DNA of 64,000 nt from Sphingomonas mucosissima (GTDB taxonomy: Bacteria; Pseudomonadota; Alphaproteobacteria; Sphingomonadales; Sphingomonadaceae), in contig NZ_NBBJ01000006.1 of assembly GCF_002197665.1 (NCBI RefSeq), positions 124,001 through 188,000 on the forward strand. Direction: 5' to 3'. Numbering within the stretch: position 1 is the first letter of the stretch; each line of letters begins with the position of its first letter. Under the pieces are notes generated by a model. It ran no database searches. It was given only the letters and a program-made list of their open reading frames with translations, and was not told where the DNA came from. Shown in pieces: positions 27,718 to 37,404 of this stretch. The translations under genes and the position numbers were made by a program.

Positions 27718-28691
27718 CAGATCTCGAAATTGACCATCTTGGACATGATGAAGGCGCCAATGCTCATCCAGATCATGCCGCCGACGCCCGCCACCATCAG
27801 GCGTTCGTCCATGAAGAATTTCTGCATGTAGCTGCCGTTGATGAACCAGATCAGGCCGAACACGATGAACGGCAGGGAGCCGATGATCAGCGCCGAGGCC
27901 TTTGATTCCGACGACATCGCCTTGATCTTCAGCTTCATCTGTCCGCGCAGGCGCAGCACGGTGGCGAGATTCTGCAACGTTTCGGCGAGGTTGCCGCCGG
28001 TCTCGCGCTGGATAGCGATGGTGATCACGAAGAACTGGAATTCAGCGGTACCCAGACGATCCGCGGTTTCCTGAAGCGCTACATCCATGGAGCGGCCGAT
28101 CTTCATTTTGTCGGCGACCGACCGGAATTCTTCACCTACCGGACCACTCACTTCGCTGCCGACCACTGCCATGGTTTCGGTGATTGGCAGGCCGGATCGC
28201 AATCCGCGCACCAACAGTTCGATCGCGTCGGGGAACTTGGCGTTAAAGGCCTTAATGCGCCGGCCGATGACATAGCTGACGGCGAAGTGCGGAATACCGC
28301 CGCCCCCCGCCAGGCCTAGGAAGATCGCGAGGAGAAGCGGAAATCCGATCAGCAGCAGGAGCAACACTGTGCCCACGAAGATGCCGAGCGTGATGCCGCC
28401 GTAGCGGCCGACCGTCCACGGCTTACCCGTCATGTTCAGCCGCTTTTGCAACTCTTCCGGCCGCGGAAGGAAGCGCATGGCGGCACGATCGGCCTTGGTC
28501 GAGCTGCGGCCGGTGATGCGACGCAGTTGGGCCTCAACCGGATCGCCGGCAACCGCGGCATGGCGTTGCCGCACCGTGTCGAGGCGACGTGACGCAACGC
28601 GCTGGGGCGAGGGCCCTGCAAAGGCAACGTACACCAGCCCCAAGGTGATGAGCGCGCCGATTGCCAAGGTAATCACCGGTATCAGGGGCAT
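27717..28691 (-). CDS. tadB: TadB, Tad pilus inner-membrane platform protein
   Basis: A 324-residue protein with transmembrane segments near 5-25, 97-130 and 265-320 and a T2SSF domain (FPDAIELLVRGLRSGLPI, IQRETGGNLAE). It pairs with TadC. The ATG at 28691 is preceded by TAGGAG eleven bases upstream. Only 38 bases separate it from the end of cpaE; in most Tad loci the gene for the CpaF/TadA ATPase lies exactly here, and there is no room for it. Confidence 0.92.
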   Translation of the reverse strand: MPLIPVITLAIGALITLGLVYVAFAGPSPQRVASRRLDTVRQRHAAVAGDPVEAQLRRITGRSSTKADRAAMRFLPRPEELQKRLNMTGKPWTVGRYGGITLGIFVGTVLLLLLIGFPLLLAIFLGLAGGGGIPHFAVSYVIGRRIKAFNAKFPDAIELLVRGLRSGLPITETMAVVGSEVSGPVGEEFRSVADKMKIGRSMDVALQETADRLGTAEFQFFVITIAIQRETGGNLAETLQNLATVLRLRGQMKLKIKAMSSESKASALIIGSLPFIVFGLIWFINGSYMQKFFMDERLMVAGVGGMIWMSIGAFIMSKMVNFEI

Positions 28692-28729
28692 GTCGCGTCC
28701 GTTCTCCTACGTCCCATGTGCTTGCGGGA

Positions 28730-30016
28730 TCAGCTCTTGGCGGGCTTTCTGGGCATCAATCCTTTCAGATCCGCAAACTTGCCCATGAGCGAAGTGCCCG
28801 CCTTGCCTCGACGCCGGCCCTTGCCGTCGGACCCTTCCTCCTGCGTGATGAAGCAAAGATGAGTGGCGATCTCGCCGATCGCGGCAACCGTTTTGGACGT
28901 CTTGCCCGCTTCCACCATGGGCTTGCCGAGCTTTGCGGCCTGTGCCGCGAGCTTCTGGTCGAACGGCACGACATGGTCGATCTTTCGCTCGATCGACGTT
29001 TCGAAATCCTTGCGGCTGATTTCCAGCTGGACGGCGGGCTGCACCTTGTTGGCGAGCACCAGCACCTGTGCTTCCGGCGCATTGGTTTTCAGCCACGAAA
29101 GCAGGCGAATGCTGTCCCGTGCCGCTGCCAGGGTCAGCTCGGTGACGACAACCACCGTTTGAACCTTGGTCACGAGCTGGGGATGACTCACCAGCATATG
29201 GCGGGGCAGATCGACGACCGTGCATTCAAACGCGGCACGCATCTCTTCCTGCAGCTGGAGATAGGCGCCACCGTCGGTCATGACGGGTGCGGTAATCGGC
29301 GCTTCCGCGGATAACACCGCCAGCTTCTCCGACGCACGCACCATTGCACGCTCGATGAAGAGGCCGTCGATGCGGCTGGGGTTCTCGATCGCGTCGGTGA
29401 GCCCACGACCGGGCTCCAGATCAAGCGCCAGCGCGCCCGTTCCGAAATGCACGTCCAGATCAAGCAGCGCCGTCGATCGGCGCTCGCGATCGCTCATCAA
29501 CCAGGCGAGTGACGTTGCGACGGTCGACGCGCCGGCGCCGCCGCGGGTACCGATCACCGCCACCGCGCAATGCGGGTGCTCATTTGCCGTCTCCACGACC
29601 TTTGGTGCATTGAGCAGCAACTGGGCGTGGTTGAAGGCGTCGCGCAGCATATCGGGGCTGAGCGGCTTCAGCAGGTAATCCTGGATCCCGCTGGAAACGA
29701 GATCGCGGTACAGCCGCACATCGTTGACCTGGCCGGACGCGAGGACGATCGTTCCGGGCTCGCAGACTTCGGCCAGCGAGTTGATGTCGTTCAGTGGATC
29801 GCCCGATTCCGCGAGGTCCACGAACAGGATCTGCGGGGAGGCGGACACAGAGAGCGACTGGACGGCATTGCGCAGCCCGCCCTTGTGCACCTTCTCGGCG
29901 GACCAGCCCATTTCGCTGACGATGGGGCGCAGGGTTTCGGCCGTGTTCTCGTCGCAGACATAGGCGACGAACGGCTCTCGGGTTCCCGCGCTGGCAGGTT
30001 TCCAGGGTGCGTTCAT
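28730..30016 (-). CDS. cpaE: CpaE/TadZ, pilus assembly localisation ATPase-like protein
   Basis: A 428-residue protein with an N-terminal receiver-like domain (about residues 15-135, ILFVDLAESGDPL) and a MinD/ParA-like domain (about 150-390). The deviant Walker A site reads GTRGGAGAST, lacking both lysines of the KGGxGKT consensus, as is common in CpaE/TadZ; DLDVHFG follows. In Caulobacter CpaE places the pilus machine at the pole. The ATG at 30016 follows the cpaD stop by one base; the frame open to 30145 is within cpaD. The C-terminus is basic (GRRRGKAG, MPRKPAKS). Confidence 0.9.
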   Translation of the reverse strand: MNAPWKPASAGTREPFVAYVCDENTAETLRPIVSEMGWSAEKVHKGGLRNAVQSLSVSASPQILFVDLAESGDPLNDINSLAEVCEPGTIVLASGQVNDVRLYRDLVSSGIQDYLLKPLSPDMLRDAFNHAQLLLNAPKVVETANEHPHCAVAVIGTRGGAGASTVATSLAWLMSDRERRSTALLDLDVHFGTGALALDLEPGRGLTDAIENPSRIDGLFIERAMVRASEKLAVLSAEAPITAPVMTDGGAYLQLQEEMRAAFECTVVDLPRHMLVSHPQLVTKVQTVVVVTELTLAAARDSIRLLSWLKTNAPEAQVLVLANKVQPAVQLEISRKDFETSIERKIDHVVPFDQKLAAQAAKLGKPMVEAGKTSKTVAAIGEIATHLCFITQEEGSDGKGRRRGKAGTSLMGKFADLKGLMPRKPAKS

Positions 30017-30017
30017 C

Positions 30018-30698
30018 TCAGCGGCCTCCCGAACTGCCGCCACTGCCGGCGCTGGTTCCTTCGGCGCGCACCGCCGTACCGCCGGCGCCCGTCGGCTCAG
30101 CCCGGCGGAACCGGTCGATCGCCTTGGTCGCGACCGCAGGATCATAGGGGCTACGCGCCGCCTCGCCGCGGACGAGATCGGTTGGATTGGCGACCATGGC
30201 AGCCAGGTTGGAATTCACCGCGCAGCCATGATTGGAGGAGGTATGGGCGTCGAAGTTCGGCTCGTACATCCGGCTGTGGTCTGGGCAGCCCGGCACATAA
30301 GCGCGTGCCCGGCTGACGACGATGCGCGCGGTGCCCGATGCGATCGGCGCTGCCGTGACGGTCGCTTCATCTGACACCAGGAGCCCGAACTGCGCGGCGG
30401 CAGCCGCGACATCGGCCCGCGTCGCCGGATCGCGCGATGGATCATCTACCGCGATCCGGTCGCCATAACCAACCTTGAGCGAGCTCATCCAGGCGACGAG
30501 CCGCTCGCCCTCGCCGGGTGCAAGGCCGCTCGGACCGGAACCGACGTCGAAGGCATAGTCGGCGCGCGACACGACCGGCTGATGGACCGATTCGAGGCCA
30601 CGGTTGGCTGTCCCGCTGCACCCGCCAATTATCAGGGCAGGCGCCATGCCGAGGAGGAGAGTGCGCTTAAGCATGTTGCTGTTCCTCACCGTCATCAT
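30018..30698 (-). CDS. cpaD: CpaD, Tad pilus outer-membrane-associated lipoprotein
   Basis: A 226-residue lipoprotein of the CpaD family with lipobox IGGC (Cys27 from the first Met), the family blocks around RADYAFDV and GYGDRI, VPGCPDHSR, and NHGCAVNSNLAAMVANP. It helps the CpaC secretin in the outer membrane. The start may be the first ATG (30698), which shares a base with the cpaC stop, or MLKRT at 30674; the latter gives a more typical signal peptide. The C-terminus is Gly/Ser rich. Confidence 0.9.
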   Translation of the reverse strand: MMTVRNSNMLKRTLLLGMAPALIIGGCSGTANRGLESVHQPVVSRADYAFDVGSGPSGLAPGEGERLVAWMSSLKVGYGDRIAVDDPSRDPATRADVAAAAAQFGLLVSDEATVTAAPIASGTARIVVSRARAYVPGCPDHSRMYEPNFDAHTSSNHGCAVNSNLAAMVANPTDLVRGEAARSPYDPAVATKAIDRFRRAEPTGAGGTAVRAEGTSAGSGGSSGGR

Positions 30699-32272
30699 CA
30701 GTTCAACGAAAAGCCAGGAGCCGGCGCGTCATTTTTCTTGTTCTTCTTGCCCTTGCCGGCAGTTGCGGCCTTCTCGTCGGCAGCGTTGCCGGGCAGCGGC
30801 AAGGGAGCGGCGGGGGCAATCGGTGCGGCTGCGCCAATCGCGGGAGCGGCGGGTGGCCCTGCCTCCAGCGTCGGCTTGGGCCGGTCGCCGCCTGTAGTCC
30901 CCGAGGAAAGCTGGCCGAGCAGCACCCGTTCCACATCGGTGGGCGACTTGTACCCGTCGGTCGGCAGTCTGATGTCGTTCCCGTTCACCGGCTGCACCAG
31001 ATAAGGCGTGATCACGATGACCAGCTCGGTCTCGTTGCGCTGAAAACCATTCGAGCGGAACAAGGCGCCGAGGATCGGCACGTCGCCGATGCCGGGCGTC
31101 TTCTCGATCGAATTGTTGTGATTGTTCTGCAACAGGCCGGCGATCATGAAGCTCTGGCCTGAGCCGAGCTCCACCGTCGTCTCCGTACGTCGCGTAGTAA
31201 GACCCGGCACCTGCGTGCCCGAAATGGTCACCGCATTGGAATAATCGAGCTGCGACACTTCGGGGCGGACGCGCAGCGAGATGCGTCCGTCACTCAGCAC
31301 TGTCGGCGTATAGGCGAGACTGACACCATATTGCTTGTACTCGACACCAACGGTGCCAAGCCCCTGCGCAAGTGGGATCGGGATCTCGCCGCCGGCAAGA
31401 AAGGTGCCTGTTTCACCTGAAAGCGCCGTCAGGTTGGGGTTGGCGAGGTTGGTAACCTGGCCGATGCGTTCGCCCAGATCTAGCGCGCCGAGCACGTCCA
31501 GGCCGAGCAGCTTGCCTGCCAGGCCCGCGGTCGTGGCGTTCGAGGCCCGCGTAACTATGCTGTTGTTCGCTGGGCCTTCCGTGAAGCCGACGCCCAGGGT
31601 GCCGCCGGGCTGATATTGTGGGCTGAACTCTCGGCCGCGTGAGAGGCCGAACTTGAATCCCCCAGTGCCGTCAGCGGTGCCGAAATTGCTCCCGATGTTT
31701 TTGGCAAAGCTGCGCGTGACTTCGGCGATGCGCACCTGGAGGTTGACCTGCAGCGGCGTGGCAGTGCGTAGGCGGCTGACCACCTTGGATCCTTCACCCA
31801 CGAACGCCTGCACCAGCCGTTCGGCCTCCGCGCCATCCTCCGGATTGGCGACAGTGCCGGTCAACAGGACAATGCCGTTCAGCGTGGTGGCGGTCACCTT
31901 TGCCTCGGGCATCGCGAGTGACAGCATCTGGCTGACGGAGTCGAAGTTGTTCCCGACACGAACCGTGGCGCCATAGACCACGGCGCCACCTCGTGAAGTC
32001 GCCGAAATGGTCGTCTCACCAGCCTTCTTGCCGAACACGTACAATTGCGTGGGCGAGCGGACCTGGACGTCGGCGATCTCGGGGTTGGCGACGAACAGGT
32101 CGCTCATCGGCCGCGGCAGGTTGATCAGCTGTCCGCGGTTGGTCGCGACCTGCAGCGTGGTTCCGGCAGCCACCGCGTTCTGCGCCGGAGCCGCCGCAGG
32201 CGTGATCGCGATCGCAGCCGCGCTGAGCGCGAGCGCCAACGGCCAGCGGATCGGCTTTGAAGGAATACGCAT
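30698..32272 (-). CDS. cpaC: CpaC/RcpA, Tad pilus outer-membrane secretin
   Basis: A 524-residue secretin with a cleavable signal peptide (about 1-30), the N-terminal BON-like/secretin N domain (GTTLQVATNRGQLINL, NGIVLLTGTV), and the C-terminal secretin domain (TALSGETGTFLAGGEIPIP, VRPEVSQLDY, GLLQNNHNN, PILGALFRS, ELVIVITPYLVQP). It forms the outer-membrane channel for the Flp pilus. The C-terminus carries an Ala/Pro/Lys-rich extension beyond the usual end. One base separates it from cpaB. Confidence 0.95.
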   Translation of the reverse strand: MRIPSKPIRWPLALALSAAAIAITPAAAPAQNAVAAGTTLQVATNRGQLINLPRPMSDLFVANPEIADVQVRSPTQLYVFGKKAGETTISATSRGGAVVYGATVRVGNNFDSVSQMLSLAMPEAKVTATTLNGIVLLTGTVANPEDGAEAERLVQAFVGEGSKVVSRLRTATPLQVNLQVRIAEVTRSFAKNIGSNFGTADGTGGFKFGLSRGREFSPQYQPGGTLGVGFTEGPANNSIVTRASNATTAGLAGKLLGLDVLGALDLGERIGQVTNLANPNLTALSGETGTFLAGGEIPIPLAQGLGTVGVEYKQYGVSLAYTPTVLSDGRISLRVRPEVSQLDYSNAVTISGTQVPGLTTRRTETTVELGSGQSFMIAGLLQNNHNNSIEKTPGIGDVPILGALFRSNGFQRNETELVIVITPYLVQPVNGNDIRLPTDGYKSPTDVERVLLGQLSSGTTGGDRPKPTLEAGPPAAPAIGAAAPIAPAAPLPLPGNAADEKAATAGKGKKNKKNDAPAPGFSLN

Positions 32273-32273
32273 C

Positions 32274-33317
32274 TTAGTTCTTCCCTCCGACCGGCACTTC
32301 GGTCACGTTGTTGCCGCGGGCGATGCGGACCACCGGGCCCGAAACCTGCGCTGGTGCGCCCGGGTAGGCGGTCGGTGCAGGGCCGCTCGGCGGCGCGCTC
32401 ATCATCGATTGCTGGGGCGTACGGCCCGGAACGGTGCGACGCTGGTAACGAGAGACGTCGGCGCCCACGGCAAAGGTCGGGTTGCCGGCTTGCGGGGTGC
32501 TCGACAGCTTCAGCATCATGGCGCGCTCGGCCTTGGGGTCGCTGCCATCAGGCACCGACACGTCGCCGGAAGCGATCGCCTGCTCAAGTTCCGCCGTATT
32601 GTCGGCGATGGAGCGCAGCGACAGCGAGATGGTACCCACCGTCTGCGCCACCGCGATCTGCTCCGCGATCTTGGGCGTCGCCTCGATCGTCACGGTCGAG
32701 AAGGTGTGGACCACCGTGTTGCCGGCCTCGTCCTTTTCCTGGTTGGTGCGCTGGTCGGTGGCGAGCACGCGCAGGTTGCGCAGGATCGTTTCGGCGACGC
32801 GCAGCGGCGGGCCGTCGCCGCCGCCCTCGACGCTCTGCGTCAGCAAAAGGTCGATACGGTCGCCCGGAAAGACGAACCCAGCGACCGAGGATTGCGTCGA
32901 CACCGGCACCGTCACGGCGCGCATGCCCGGGCCAAGCGCGGCGGCAAGGAAGCCGCGATCGCCCGGCTTCACAAGCGCCCCTTGCGTGATCGGCTGTCCC
33001 GCCGTGACCGCGTTGCGCACCACCGTGCCGACCACGTTCTTCATGTCGAACTCGGGGCCTTCCTGGAAGTAGGCGCCCTCGACGAGCTCCGCGGGCCAAG
33101 GCTGGAACTTGACCGAACCCGGATCGATGATGGTTCCCACCGGCAGCGCGCGCGTGGCGACCAGCACCTTGGGCCCGAGCGGCACCGGTGCGGGTGACCC
33201 CGGCATCGCGCCGGCTTGCGGCGTGCTGGTGCCCATGATGAGCGAGCGCGCCATGAAGGCAGTGATCGCCGCGACGAGCAACGCGCCCACCAGCAATATG
33301 ACCTTGCGACTATCCAT
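32274..33317 (-). CDS. cpaB: CpaB/RcpC, Tad pilus assembly protein with SAF domain
   Basis: A 347-residue protein with an N-terminal transmembrane anchor (about 5-22), a SAF domain (about 50-120, VLVATRALPVGTIID) and the RcpC domain (about 130-260, VPVSTQSSVAGFVFPGDRIDLL). It is periplasmic and helps build or gate the secretin. The C-terminus is Pro/Ala rich. It is 56 bases from the prepilin peptidase gene upstream on the same strand. Confidence 0.92.
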   Translation of the reverse strand: MDSRKVILLVGALLVAAITAFMARSLIMGTSTPQAGAMPGSPAPVPLGPKVLVATRALPVGTIIDPGSVKFQPWPAELVEGAYFQEGPEFDMKNVVGTVVRNAVTAGQPITQGALVKPGDRGFLAAALGPGMRAVTVPVSTQSSVAGFVFPGDRIDLLLTQSVEGGGDGPPLRVAETILRNLRVLATDQRTNQEKDEAGNTVVHTFSTVTIEATPKIAEQIAVAQTVGTISLSLRSIADNTAELEQAIASGDVSVPDGSDPKAERAMMLKLSSTPQAGNPTFAVGADVSRYQRRTVPGRTPQQSMMSAPPSGPAPTAYPGAPAQVSGPVVRIARGNNVTEVPVGGKN

Positions 33318-33373
33318 GAATCATCGTGCCTTTCGCATCAGCGCTGGCCAGTGTTGTCCATGCTGGCGTATGA

Positions 33374-33847
33374 TTAGGTAAAGTGGTTAAGAAGCGGTTC
33401 GCGTAGGCCGATAAGTCCAGCAATGGCGATGGCCACCCCATAAGGTATCTCGGGATTTCCGCTGTTTTTGCGTATCCTGTGATCAATAAGCATCACTATT
33501 GTGATCGCGCCGCCGACGATTGACATGATCAGCAGCAACTGGATCAATGCCGGCACTGGCATCCAAAGCGCGAGCGCCGCAATCAGCTTGACGTCGCCGC
33601 CGCCCATCTGGCCAAAGTGAAACGCCACGCAGAACAGGGTCAGCACCACCAGCGCGACACCGGTCTGCACCACCATGCCGGGCCATGGCTCGATACCGAT
33701 CGCCAGCCACCACAAGGGGGCAAGAAGCGCGACCGTCGCATTCTTCCAATTGGCGATCTCACGCACTCGTGCGTCCTCGATACCAGCGGATATCAGCAGC
33801 AGGCCGAGTGTCGCGGGCAGCGCCCAGGAAAGAAAATTCCACACCAT
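33374..33847 (-). CDS. cpaA: CpaA/TadV, prepilin peptidase (A24 family)
   Basis: A 157-residue integral membrane aspartyl protease that trims Flp prepilin. Both catalytic aspartates are in place: the first in GIEDARVREIANW (about residue 25) and the second in the GGGDVK motif (about residue 85). It lacks the N-methyltransferase domain, as usual for the Tad type. It heads the minus-strand Tad run; 55 bases separate it from the divergent hydrolase gene, the likely promoter region. No pilin gene precedes it. Confidence 0.9.
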   Translation of the reverse strand: MVWNFLSWALPATLGLLLISAGIEDARVREIANWKNATVALLAPLWWLAIGIEPWPGMVVQTGVALVVLTLFCVAFHFGQMGGGDVKLIAALALWMPVPALIQLLLIMSIVGGAITIVMLIDHRIRKNSGNPEIPYGVAIAIAGLIGLREPLLNHFT

Positions 33848-33902
33848 GAAGAGGTGGCACTAGACGCAATGGCTTGCGAAACCGTAACCAAGCCGCCTCA
33901 CC

Positions 33903-34829
33903 ATGAATACACCCGCTCCGATCCGCCGGGCTCTTCCTGCCGACGCGACCGTCACGCGCTGGCCCGCGCCGGACGGGTGGCTGCTTCGCCGGTTCGACTG
34001 GCCCGGCAGCGGACCTGGCGGGATCCTCTTCCAGACCGGCCGCGGCGACGTGTTCGAGAAATATCTCGAAACGTTCGAACATTGGCACCGCGCAGGCTGG
34101 TCAGTCACCGCGTTCGACTGGCGCGGGCAGGGAGGCTCGGGCCGCCTCGCGCCGGATCCGCATGTCGGCCATGCCGATGATTTTGCGCCGTTCATCGCCG
34201 ATCTTGCCGCCGTTTGGCAGCAATGGAATGTCGCTGGCCCACGGGTCGCGATGGGACACTCGATGGGTGGCCATCTGGTTTTGAAGGCGATGCTTGACCG
34301 GGCGATTAACCCAGATGCTGCGGTGTTGATTGCGCCGATGGTGGGGCTGAAGGCCCCGGTCGGCCCGCGTATTGGCGAAGCGCTGGCGCGGATCATGCGC
34401 GGCCTGGGCGATCCTGCGCGCGCGGCGTGGAAGGGTAACGAACGGCCAGCTACCCGATGGAAGCGGCAACAGCTCCTCACCAACGACGTCAGCCGGTATG
34501 CCGACGAGCAATGGTGGTATGAACAAGTGCCGGAGATCAGATTGGGGCCGCCCAGCTGGTCCTGGCTGGTGCAGGCGTTTGCCTCGACGCGTGAGCAGCG
34601 CAGCGATTCGCGCCTTGCGACACTCGCGACACCCATTCTCATGCTGGTCGCCGATGAGGATGGACTGGTCGATTCGCGGGCGGCCGTTGAGCTTGCCCGC
34701 CGGCTCCCCAATGCCGAACTGCATCAGTTCGGCCGAGAGTCCGCGCATGAGATATTGCGCGAGGCCGATCCGGTTCGCGATCGTGCGCTGGCGGTGATCG
34801 ATCGGTTTCTGGCGACTCGCCTGCCGTGA
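33903..34829 (+). CDS. Alpha/beta hydrolase, lysophospholipase-like (serine aminopeptidase S33 family)
   Basis: A 308-residue soluble hydrolase. The nucleophile elbow GHSMGG, a downstream Asp in ADEDGLVD and a His in SAHEILRE form a normal catalytic triad. The family includes monoacylglycerol lipases and lysophospholipase PldB. The stop overlaps the start of the next gene as GTGA, so it is coupled with the FAD enzyme. Exact substrate unknown. Confidence 0.87.
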   Translation: MNTPAPIRRALPADATVTRWPAPDGWLLRRFDWPGSGPGGILFQTGRGDVFEKYLETFEHWHRAGWSVTAFDWRGQGGSGRLAPDPHVGHADDFAPFIADLAAVWQQWNVAGPRVAMGHSMGGHLVLKAMLDRAINPDAAVLIAPMVGLKAPVGPRIGEALARIMRGLGDPARAAWKGNERPATRWKRQQLLTNDVSRYADEQWWYEQVPEIRLGPPSWSWLVQAFASTREQRSDSRLATLATPILMLVADEDGLVDSRAAVELARRLPNAELHQFGRESAHEILREADPVRDRALAVIDRFLATRLP

Positions 34830-35905
34830 GCTTCGACATCGCCATCATCGGCGCCGGCATGGCCGGTGCGTCGCTAGCGGCCGAAATCGGGGATCGCGCG
34901 CGCGTCCTGCTGATCGAGGCGGAACCGGCGGCGGGCTATCACGCGACGGGGAGATCCGCAGCCTTCTGGTCCGAAACCTATGGCGGGCCGGGCATTCAAC
35001 CGCTCACCACCGCCTCGGGCGACAGCCTTCGCGCAGGCGGCTTTCTCGATCCGCTCGGCTCGCTGCACATCGGCCGTGCCAGCGATGCAGCGCAGGCGGA
35101 TGCGTTTCTTGCCGACTTCGCCGACAGCGGCGTGCCGCTTCTCCCGGTTGATCCGCGAGAGCACGTGCATGGCCTGCGCGCCGGCTGGACGATCGGCATC
35201 ATGGAGCCGACCTGCGCCTATATCGACGTCGCGGCGCTTCACGCAGACGCCTTGGCGCGCGCGCGCCGCGGCGGCGCTCAGCTGGTGCTCAACGCCGCGC
35301 TGACGGGTGCCACGCGTCTCCCGGCGGGCTGGCGCCTCGAGACGAATGCCGGCGTTCACGAGGCTGCCGTGCTCGTCAACGCCGCGGGCGCCTGGGCCGA
35401 TCAGGTGGCGCGGCTTGCCGGCGTGTCGCCGCTCAACATCCAGCCGTATCGCCGCACCATGGTGCAGCTGCGCACTGATCCGGCCCCTGCCGCCGGCGTG
35501 CCGCACGTTGTTCACATCGGCGGCGATTTCTACTTCAAGCCCGAAGCGGGCGGGCGCCTGTGGCTCAGCCCGCATGACGAGACACCGGTGGACCCCGGCG
35601 ATGTTCAGCCGGAGGAACTGGACGTCGCCGTCGCCATCGACCGCTTCGAACAAGCGGTGGATTGGCGGATCACGCAGGTGGAGCGCAGATGGGCCGGGTT
35701 GCGCAGCTTCGCGCCGGATCGGCTGCCCGTTTACGGCTTCGCGCCTGACGGGCCCGGTTTCTTCTGGTTCGCGGGGCAGGGCGGGTTCGGCATTCAGACG
35801 GCTCCTGCCGCCGCCATGATCGGCGCCGCGCTGCTGTTGGGTACGGATCCGGTGCTCGGCATAGACGTCGAACGCTATGCGCCGACGCGCTTCCGCAGCG
35901 CCTGA
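34826..35905 (+). CDS. FAD-dependent amino acid oxidoreductase (DAO family, D-arginine dehydrogenase-like)
   Basis: A 359-residue flavoenzyme. The dinucleotide-binding motif GAGMAGAS is at the N-terminus, followed by ATGRSAAFWSETYGG, which resembles the flavin-site loop of D-arginine dehydrogenase (DauA), and NAAGAWAD and FWFAGQGGFGIQTAPA near the end. It would oxidise a D- or secondary amino acid. Starts with GTG overlapping the hydrolase stop. No transporter or partner gene points to a specific substrate. Confidence 0.85.
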   Translation: MSFDIAIIGAGMAGASLAAEIGDRARVLLIEAEPAAGYHATGRSAAFWSETYGGPGIQPLTTASGDSLRAGGFLDPLGSLHIGRASDAAQADAFLADFADSGVPLLPVDPREHVHGLRAGWTIGIMEPTCAYIDVAALHADALARARRGGAQLVLNAALTGATRLPAGWRLETNAGVHEAAVLVNAAGAWADQVARLAGVSPLNIQPYRRTMVQLRTDPAPAAGVPHVVHIGGDFYFKPEAGGRLWLSPHDETPVDPGDVQPEELDVAVAIDRFEQAVDWRITQVERRWAGLRSFAPDRLPVYGFAPDGPGFFWFAGQGGFGIQTAPAAAMIGAALLLGTDPVLGIDVERYAPTRFRSA

Positions 35906-35922
35906 CCGGTCGGATAATCGCT

Positions 35923-36375
35923 CTAACCGCGCTTACCCGCAGCCACCGCCGCATCGCTCGCCAGCTTGTCGGCGCGTTCATTCTCCGGGTGGCCGGCGTG
36001 GCCCTTCACCCATTGCCACTCCACGCGATGTCGCTCGCTCGCGTCCAGCAGCGCCTGCCACAATTCGGCATTCTTGACCGGCTTCTTGTCCGCAGTCTTC
36101 CAGCCGTTCTTGCGCCAGCCGTGAATCCATTTGGTCAGCCCGTCCATCACGTAGCGGCTGTCGGTATAGAGCGTCACGTGGCACGGCCGCGTGAACGCCC
36201 TCAGCGCTTCGATCGCGGCGGTCAGCTCCATGCGATTGTTGGTGGTCAGCGGCTCGCCGCCGGACAATTCCTTTTCGTGCTCACCCATGCGCAGCACGGC
36301 TCCCCAGCCGCCCGGCCCCGGATTGCCCTTGCATGCGCCATCGGTGAACGCCTCGACCTTGCTCAACTCACTCAT
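35923..36375 (-). CDS. rnhA: Ribonuclease HI
   Basis: A 150-residue nuclease that removes RNA from RNA-DNA hybrids. The four metal-binding acidic residues are Asp12 (FTDGAC), Glu50 (NRMEL), Asp72 (YTDSRY) and Asp136 (ERADKLA), with His126 nearby. The ATG overlaps the thrB stop as ATGA. Its end faces the FAD enzyme gene (17 bases apart). Confidence 0.96.
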   Translation of the reverse strand: MSELSKVEAFTDGACKGNPGPGGWGAVLRMGEHEKELSGGEPLTTNNRMELTAAIEALRAFTRPCHVTLYTDSRYVMDGLTKWIHGWRKNGWKTADKKPVKNAELWQALLDASERHRVEWQWVKGHAGHPENERADKLASDAAVAAGKRG

Positions 36376-37331
36376 ACCGAACGCTTCACCAACTCCGCAT
36401 CATAATGTTTCAGCCGCCGCACATAGGCGAGGGGATCCTTGCGCATTACCAGCGCATCGGCCGGCGTGTTGAGCCAATCCCACGCCCGCGACAGTGCGAA
36501 GCGGATGCACGCCCCACTCGCCAGTGTCTGGAATTGGGCGCGTTCGAACGGCGACAATGGGAAATGCTGTTCGTAGCTGGCGATCAGCGCCTCGCCCACG
36601 GCTGCGTCATAGCCGCCGCCCTTCGCGTCGAACGCCCAGGCCGTATGCATCACCGCCAGATCATAGACCCGGATGTCGGTGCAGGCGAAATAGAAGTCGA
36701 TAAGTCCAGTCACCTGATTGCCGATCATCAGGACATTGTCTGGGAAAAGATCCGCGTGAATGGCGCTGCGATCGAGATCGGCACCGCGCCAATTCGCTTC
36801 CACCGCGTCCAGCGCATGGCCAAGGTCGTCGTACAGCCCGGACGCAATGTCATCCATGCTGCGTCCACACCGCTCGAACAGCGGCCGCCAAGTCTCGATG
36901 CCCATGGAATTGGGACGCGTCGGCGTGAAATCAGCTACCGCGCGGTGCATCGCTCCCATCGCATCGCCCGCAGCGTGAGCCTGTGCTGGCGTCGGGTGCG
37001 ACAGCGACACGCCGGACAGAAACTTGATGAGGCACGCCGGCCGCCCTTCCAGCTCCTGGATTTCCTCCCCAGCGCGATCTTTGATCGCTGGCGGCACCGG
37101 CAGGCCCTTGGTATCCAGATGGTCGAGCAGCGCCATGAAGAACGGCAGATCGTCCGCCGCCACGCGTTTCTCGTACAAGGTCAGGATGTAGCGCCCGCGC
37201 GTGGTGTCCACGAGATAGTTGGAATTCTCGACGCCCTCGGCGATGCCCTTGGCGGAAATCAGCTCGCCAACGTCGTAGCGCTGGAGAAACGCGGCAAGCG
37301 CTTCCGCCGACACATGAGTATAGACTGCCAC
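36372..37331 (-). CDS. thrB: Homoserine kinase (APH-fold ThrB type II)
   Basis: A 319-residue kinase that phosphorylates homoserine in threonine synthesis. It has the aminoglycoside phosphotransferase-like fold: GVENSNYLV in the N-lobe, the Brenner-type motif [12 protein letters not shown], and [10 protein letters not shown]. This is the type found in alphaproteobacteria and differs from the GHMP-type ThrB of E. coli. The gene order ispH-thrB-rnhA on one strand is frequently conserved in this class. Confidence 0.93.
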   Translation of the reverse strand: MAVYTHVSAEALAAFLQRYDVGELISAKGIAEGVENSNYLVDTTRGRYILTLYEKRVAADDLPFFMALLDHLDTKGLPVPPAIKDRAGEEIQELEGRPACLIKFLSGVSLSHPTPAQAHAAGDAMGAMHRAVADFTPTRPNSMGIETWRPLFERCGRSMDDIASGLYDDLGHALDAVEANWRGADLDRSAIHADLFPDNVLMIGNQVTGLIDFYFACTDIRVYDLAVMHTAWAFDAKGGGYDAAVGEALIASYEQHFPLSPFERAQFQTLASGACIRFALSRAWDWLNTPADALVMRKDPLAYVRRLKHYDAELVKRSV

Positions 37332-37404
37332 CGCACACCCCGCTTGCGCCCCTCTTCACCGGGGCAGGCCCACTCTTCACGCCGCGCTTCGGGCGCGCGG
37401 CCCC

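Noticed and set aside
28692..28729. Possible remnant of cpaF between cpaE and tadB
   Set aside because: Only 38 bases, which contain the tadB ribosome site; no Walker motif of CpaF appears in any frame around the junction.
29000..29640. Loss-of-function reading of the CpaE Walker A site (GTRGGAGAST)
   Set aside because: Atypical Walker boxes are usual in the CpaE/TadZ family, so this is not a defect special to this locus.
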